Assembly: GCA_964438735.1 (NCBI GenBank) | Contig: CAYTLW010000104.1 | Coordinates: 1 to 27,330 of the forward strand | Length of the DNA: 27,330 bases | Direction: 5' to 3' | DNA from: CAYTLW01 sp964438735 | GTDB lineage: Bacteria > Myxococcota_A > UBA9042 | Shown: positions 24,792 through 27,330 of the stretch, piece by piece | Numbering within the stretch: the stretch's first letter is position 1 | Layout of the letters: each line of letters starts with the position of its first letter | The notes under the pieces: generated by a model | Database searches by the model: none | What the model was told of the DNA's origin: nothing | What the model saw: the letters and a program-made list of their open reading frames with translations, nothing else | Translations under genes and position numbers: made by a program

Positions 24792-25244
24792 GTGTTTGGG
24801 CACGGCACGGCGGGCCGCCGCCGGGCCACTCGCAAGCTGCCGTGGGTGTTTCTGGCCGCGGCATGCGTACTGCTCTGCAATTGCAGTGATGACCAGTCCA
24901 TCGACGGAAAGGACGCGGCGATCGCGCTGGACTCCATCGCTGAAGCGTACGCCAAAGTGGTGTGCGCGCACCTCGAGAGATGTCCGACTGTGACCTTCGC
25001 AGGCGCTCGTTTCTCCAGCCAGGCCGCCTGCTTGAAGGCGATGACTCCGGCCTTCGACTACTGGCTGGCTGACGACATGAACGACGTGGCCGAGCGAACG
25101 CGCACGTACGACTCCGACGCGCTGGGGGCTTGTTTGCAAGCCATGCGCAAGTTGCCCCCATTGTACAGTGAGCTTATGCTGAAGCTGCATCCGCACCCCC
25201 GGCAAGCGACGCGGATTTCGCAACAAGGTCGGAGCTCTCCATGA
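24792..25244 (+). CDS. Truncated exported or lipoprotein fragment, 150 aa
   Basis: Starts with GTG. A basic N-terminus and hydrophobic run (LPWVFLAAACVLLCNC) are followed by CSDD, like a lipoprotein signal with an unusual residue before the Cys. The body has YAKVVCAHLERCP, FSSQAACLKAM and YDSDALGACLQAM, the alternating Cys pattern of a myxobacterial family of periplasmic lipoproteins (recognised by style only). The last about 25 residues (LHPHPRQATRISQQG) do not look like that family. The stop overlaps the ATG of the next gene by four bases (ATGA). It seems a 5' remnant of a longer gene, cut off where the toxin-antitoxin pair begins; a functional short protein cannot be excluded. Confidence 0.45.
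   Translation: MFGHGTAGRRRATRKLPWVFLAAACVLLCNCSDDQSIDGKDAAIALDSIAEAYAKVVCAHLERCPTVTFAGARFSSQAACLKAMTPAFDYWLADDMNDVAERTRTYDSDALGACLQAMRKLPPLYSELMLKLHPHPRQATRISQQGRSSP
25152..25180 (+). promoter_or_regulatory. Possible promoter for the MNT/HEPN pair
   Basis: TTGCCC at 25152-25157 and TATGCT at 25175-25180 are separated by 17 bases, each matching 4 of 6 consensus positions of a housekeeping promoter. It lies inside the preceding truncated lipoprotein frame, 60 bases before the antitoxin ATG. Weak evidence. Confidence 0.2.
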
Positions 25245-25552
25245 CATCAAGTCTGCCCATCGACCAGGCGCGCCTGCAGGACCTCTGCAGCCGGTGGAAG
25301 ATCGATCGGCTGGAACTGTTTGGCTCTGCGGCCCGCGACGACCTTGGCCCGGACAGCGACGTCGACCTGCTCGTCACATTCGCGCCGGACGCTACCTGGA
25401 GCCTGTTCGATTTCGTGCGCTGCAAGGCGGAGTTGGAGACGCTGTTCGGCCGGTCGGTCGACCTGTTGACCCGACCCGCCGTGGAACGTAGTCAGAATCG
25501 ATTCCGACGCGAAGCGATCCTGGCCTCGGCGGAGATCCTGCACGGAGCGTGA
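25241..25552 (+). CDS. mntA: MNT-type nucleotidyltransferase (antitoxin of a MNT/HEPN pair)
   Basis: A 103-aa minimal nucleotidyltransferase. GGAG lies six bases before the ATG. The core motif GSAARDDLGPDSDVDLLV matches the family GSxxRxDxxxxSDxDL, supplying two catalytic Asp residues, and a third carboxylate is in RSVDLLT. Family knowledge: MntA proteins transfer AMP units to a tyrosine of the HEPN toxin (HepT) and so silence it. The gene directly precedes and appears to overlap such a HEPN gene, which fits the usual two-gene arrangement. The first four bases overlap the stop of the truncated lipoprotein frame. Confidence 0.92.
   Translation: MTSSLPIDQARLQDLCSRWKIDRLELFGSAARDDLGPDSDVDLLVTFAPDATWSLFDFVRCKAELETLFGRSVDLLTRPAVERSQNRFRREAILASAEILHGA
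25531..25534 (+). promoter_or_regulatory. Ribosome binding site seven bases before the apparent ACG start of the HEPN gene
   Basis: GGAG at 25531-25534 is followed by seven bases and then ACG at 25542. The spacing is standard and supports initiation at this codon rather than at the ATG at 25602, which has no such site. Confidence 0.5.
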
Positions 25553-25898
25553 CTTCGCCTCTCTTGCCGACATTCACCGGGTCGCATGCGAACTCATCGC
25601 GATGCGCGCTCGCTACACGTTGGCGGAGGTGGAAGCGGACGACATCCTGACCTCGGCCCTTCTCCACAAGGCCATCGTATTGCGCGAGGCGGCGAACCGC
25701 GTATCCGCCGCGGGGCAGGCGCTGTGGCCGTTGCCCTGGCGGGAGATGACCGGGATGCGCAATGTGCTGGTTCACGACTACGACGCCGTGGACCTGGGCA
25801 TCGTGGTGCGCATGGCCGATGAGGATCTTCCAGCGCTGGTCGCGCAACTCGACGCCATTGTCCCGACGCTCGGTGACGTAGACGAAGCCGATCAGTAG
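25542..25898 (+). CDS. hepT: HEPN-domain ribonuclease toxin (HepT-like), apparent ACG start
   Basis: From the ACG at 25542 the product is 118 aa, the usual HepT size; from the first ATG (25602) it is only 98 aa and lacks the first helix. The residues before that ATG, ERDFASLADIHRVACELIA, align in style with HepT openings (RDxxxLxDIxxAxExI), so they belong to the protein. No ATG, GTG or TTG exists in this frame near the required position, whereas ACG differs from ATG by one base and has a good ribosome binding site. The active motif is RNVLVHDY, the RX4HxY form whose Tyr is AMPylated by MntA in known pairs. Family role: RNA cleavage that stops growth when antitoxin is lost. It overlaps mntA by 11 bases and the convergent FNR gene by 7. 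Confidence 0.85.
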   Translation, partial: TERDFASLADIHRVACELIAMRARYTLAEVEADDILTSALLHKAIVLREAANRVSAAGQALWPLPWREMTGMRNVLVHDYDAVDLGIVVRMADEDLPALVAQLDAIVPTLGDVDEADQ

Positions 25899-26749
25899 AT
25901 CAACTCGACCCAACGCCCACCAGCGCTCATCTCGGCCCGGCGGCGCTTGAAGCTCTCGATACCACCGACCACATCAGCCAGCGCATCGTGCAGCCCGGCC
26001 TGGTCCTTCTCGAGACCGGCCACATACACCCAGGTCCGCGGCGCTTCCAACGCCTGCTTCAGCGCCTCGCGCGTGCCGGCCAGGGACCGCTCCCAGTCGA
26101 TCTCGTCGGTCCAGTGCGGCCGCGTGCTCAAGGCCTCGAAGGCATGGAACGCCTTGCCATCGCGGTACCGCTCAAAATCATCCCGCGCATCGTTCAGGTA
26201 CACCAGGTCGACGTTGCGGCGGCCGCCGTAGAACAACATCACGCGACCCTTGAAGTCGGGCGCATCCTCGAAGAGGTGGCGCACGAACGCCCGGAAGGGC
26301 GCAATGCCCGTCGATGTGGCGACCAGCATCAGCAGCGCGTCGGGCTCCGTGGGCACCTCGAAGGGCAGCCCGTAGGGCCCGGCCACCGTGATGCTCTCGC
26401 CCGCGTTCAGGTCGCAGAGGTAGTTGGACGCCCGGCCGGGGTACTGCTCGCCGCTGTAGTCGTCGACGTAGAAGCAGCGTTTGACCGCGAGGGTGATGCG
26501 CACACTGTCGTCCAGGCCGACCACGGGGCGGTCGGACACGCTGTACAGGCGCATATGCGTGTCGGCGCCGAACTGCGGGTCACCGGGGGCCATGACGCCG
26601 ATGCTCTGGCCGACCTTGAACTCCAGGTCCTCGGCCGCGATGTCGAGCACGATCTCGCGCACCTCGTCGGTGGAATCGGGCGTCATCCGCTGGCTGGAGA
26701 CGACGGTGGCTGGATAGTGGTTGGAGGTGTCGTAGTCTTGGATTCGCAT
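25892..26749 (-). CDS. Plant-type ferredoxin-NADP reductase-like flavoprotein
   Basis: A 285-aa soluble FAD/NAD(P)-binding oxidoreductase. The start (MRIQDYDTSNHYPATVV) has AGGGAG five bases upstream. The FAD half shows RLYSVSD (the RxYS motif), then RASNYLCDL, where plant-type enzymes have GxxSNYLCDL, and AGPYGLPFEVP. The nucleotide half shows LMLVATSTGIAPFRAFVRHLF, VMLFYGGRRNVDLVYLND and WVYVAGLEKDQAGLHDALADV, and the chain ends WVELIY with the C-terminal aromatic Tyr that stacks on FAD in this family. It would move electrons between NADPH (or NADH) and ferredoxin. It is the third gene of a compact run rnfA, Cys-rich membrane protein, FNR (18 bases from the second gene), which suggests exchange with the Rnf ion pump (inference). 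No [2Fe-2S] domain is fused to it. Confidence 0.9.
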   Translation of the reverse strand: MRIQDYDTSNHYPATVVSSQRMTPDSTDEVREIVLDIAAEDLEFKVGQSIGVMAPGDPQFGADTHMRLYSVSDRPVVGLDDSVRITLAVKRCFYVDDYSGEQYPGRASNYLCDLNAGESITVAGPYGLPFEVPTEPDALLMLVATSTGIAPFRAFVRHLFEDAPDFKGRVMLFYGGRRNVDLVYLNDARDDFERYRDGKAFHAFEALSTRPHWTDEIDWERSLAGTREALKQALEAPRTWVYVAGLEKDQAGLHDALADVVGGIESFKRRRAEMSAGGRWVELIY

Positions 26750-26767
26750 GCTTGTCTCCCTTTCGGC

Positions 26768-26989
26768 TCAGGCCGAGGTCGCCTGTTTCGTCTCGTCGCT
26801 TGTCTCGATGATGGATTCGTCTTCGCTGTCGCCTTCAAATCGCCTGGTACACATGCAGCCGGAGCCGCAACCGCCGGCTTTGCGGGACTCACTGCAGCTG
26901 AAGACCCGCTTCCAGAGCAGGTCGATGCTGACCCAGGTGACCAGCAACCCGGTCACCAGCAGCACGGCTTTGGCTACGGTCCACAACAT
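26768..26989 (-). CDS. Small single-pass membrane protein with a four-Cys cluster
   Basis: A 73-aa protein. Its ATG directly follows the rnfA stop (TAGATG), and its ribosome binding site GGGAGG lies in the last rnfA codons, so it is translationally coupled. Residues 5-26 form one membrane helix (VAKAVLLVTGLLVTWVSIDLLW), followed by a basic/Cys segment with Cys32, Cys41, Cys45 and Cys47 (CGSGCMC), then an acidic Ser/Thr/Glu tail. Topology and four Cys recall NqrM, the small protein needed to mature the iron-sulfur centre of Na+-NQR, and also the N-terminal helix plus Cys motif of RnfB, but neither sequence match is convincing. A role in metal delivery or electron transfer for Rnf is inferred from position only. 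Confidence 0.75.
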   Translation of the reverse strand: MLWTVAKAVLLVTGLLVTWVSIDLLWKRVFSCSESRKAGGCGSGCMCTRRFEGDSEDESIIETSDETKQATSA

Positions 26990-27330
26990 CTAGCCTCCCA
27001 ATCCCGCAAAGCCCATGAACGACACCGACAGGATGCCGGCCACGGCCAGGGTGATGGCGGTGCCTCTGGCGATGGCTGGCTGGGTGTGCAGGTCCAGCTT
27101 CTCGCGGATGCCGGCCAGCAGCACCAGCGCCAGGGTGAAGCCGATGCCAGCGCCGAGGGCGTAGACGACGCAGTGGATGAAGTTGTAGCCCTTCTGGGTC
27201 TGGAACAGGGCCAGGCCCAGGATGGCGCAGTTGGTGGTGATCAGCGGCAGGAAGATGCCCAGCGCTCGGAAGAGGGCCGGGCTGACCTTCTTGATGAACA
27301 TCTCCACCAGCTGAACGGTCGACGCGATGA
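26990..27330 (-). CDS. rnfA: Electron transport complex subunit RnfA (partial, 5' end off the right edge)
   Basis: The last 113 residues or so of an RnfA/NqrE family membrane protein; the coding frame is open to the window edge (IASTVQLVEMFIKKVSPALF). Hallmarks are ALGIFLPLITTNCAILGLAL, which holds the conserved Cys of the iron-sulfur site shared with the partner subunit, ALGAGIGFTLALVLLAGIREKL, and the ending VSFMGFAGLGG. The wording LITTNCA and GIREKL is closer to RnfA than to NqrE (which usually has LITVNCA), so RnfA is preferred. Rnf couples ferredoxin:NAD oxidoreduction to Na+ or H+ transport across the cytoplasmic membrane. Other Rnf genes probably lie upstream, beyond 27330. Downstream in the same run are the Cys-rich membrane protein and the FNR-like gene instead of the usual rnfB. 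Confidence 0.88.
   Translation of the reverse strand, partial: IASTVQLVEMFIKKVSPALFRALGIFLPLITTNCAILGLALFQTQKGYNFIHCVVYALGAGIGFTLALVLLAGIREKLDLHTQPAIARGTAITLAVAGILSVSFMGFAGLGG

Overview
The window is GC-rich, densely coding bacterial DNA. Very large secreted cysteine-rich lipoproteins, Asp/Ala/Gly-rich linkers after the lipobox, Dicty_CTDC-like, NHL, RCC1 and MopE-like modules, and a two-gene CcsA/ResB pair suggest a member of the Myxococcota or a related former deltaproteobacterial lineage. This assignment is inferred from gene style only; no rRNA or tRNA gene was seen.

Layout. (A) 1-9529, minus strand: a TPR/membrane-helix protein, then a giant surface lipoprotein (about 2687 aa after correcting one frameshift), then the start of an ABC-transporter ATPase that runs off the left edge. 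(B) 9676-12146: rubrerythrin (minus), divergent from the cytochrome c biogenesis pair ccsA-resB (plus). (C) 12225-16557: a 1037-aa lipoprotein with eleven tandem Cys-module pairs (minus), divergent from a small operon of a UspA-like protein and a GAF-domain protein (plus). (D) 16618-21676, minus: a beta-helix lipoprotein directly downstream of a second RCC1 lipoprotein. (E) 21.7-25.9 kb: an accessory segment with two lipoprotein genes, each bracketed by related short direct repeats, a frameshifted AAA/DUF4143 ATPase gene, a truncated lipoprotein gene, and a MNT/HEPN toxin-antitoxin pair whose toxin gene appears to start at ACG. (F) 25892-27330, minus: rnfA (partial, right edge), a small Cys-rich membrane protein and a plant-type ferredoxin-NADP reductase-like flavoprotein, packed as an operon.

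How it may work together. Regions A, C, D and E encode at least five predicted surface lipoproteins built from disulfide-rich repeats and beta-propellers, which looks like an envelope adhesion or recognition repertoire. The giant protein can be parsed as four six-bladed NHL propellers separated by Cys modules, followed by fourteen RCC1 blades (two seven-bladed propellers). The other RCC1 lipoprotein also has fourteen blades. In both proteins thirteen blades carry a Cys pair and one blade lacks both cysteines, which argues for one disulfide per blade. Region B is c-type cytochrome maturation plus oxidative-stress defence; region F is an electron-transfer module. The two apparent frameshifts (a G9 tract in the giant gene and a short C run in the ATPase gene) are either real lesions or switches, or sequencing errors, and reads are needed to decide.
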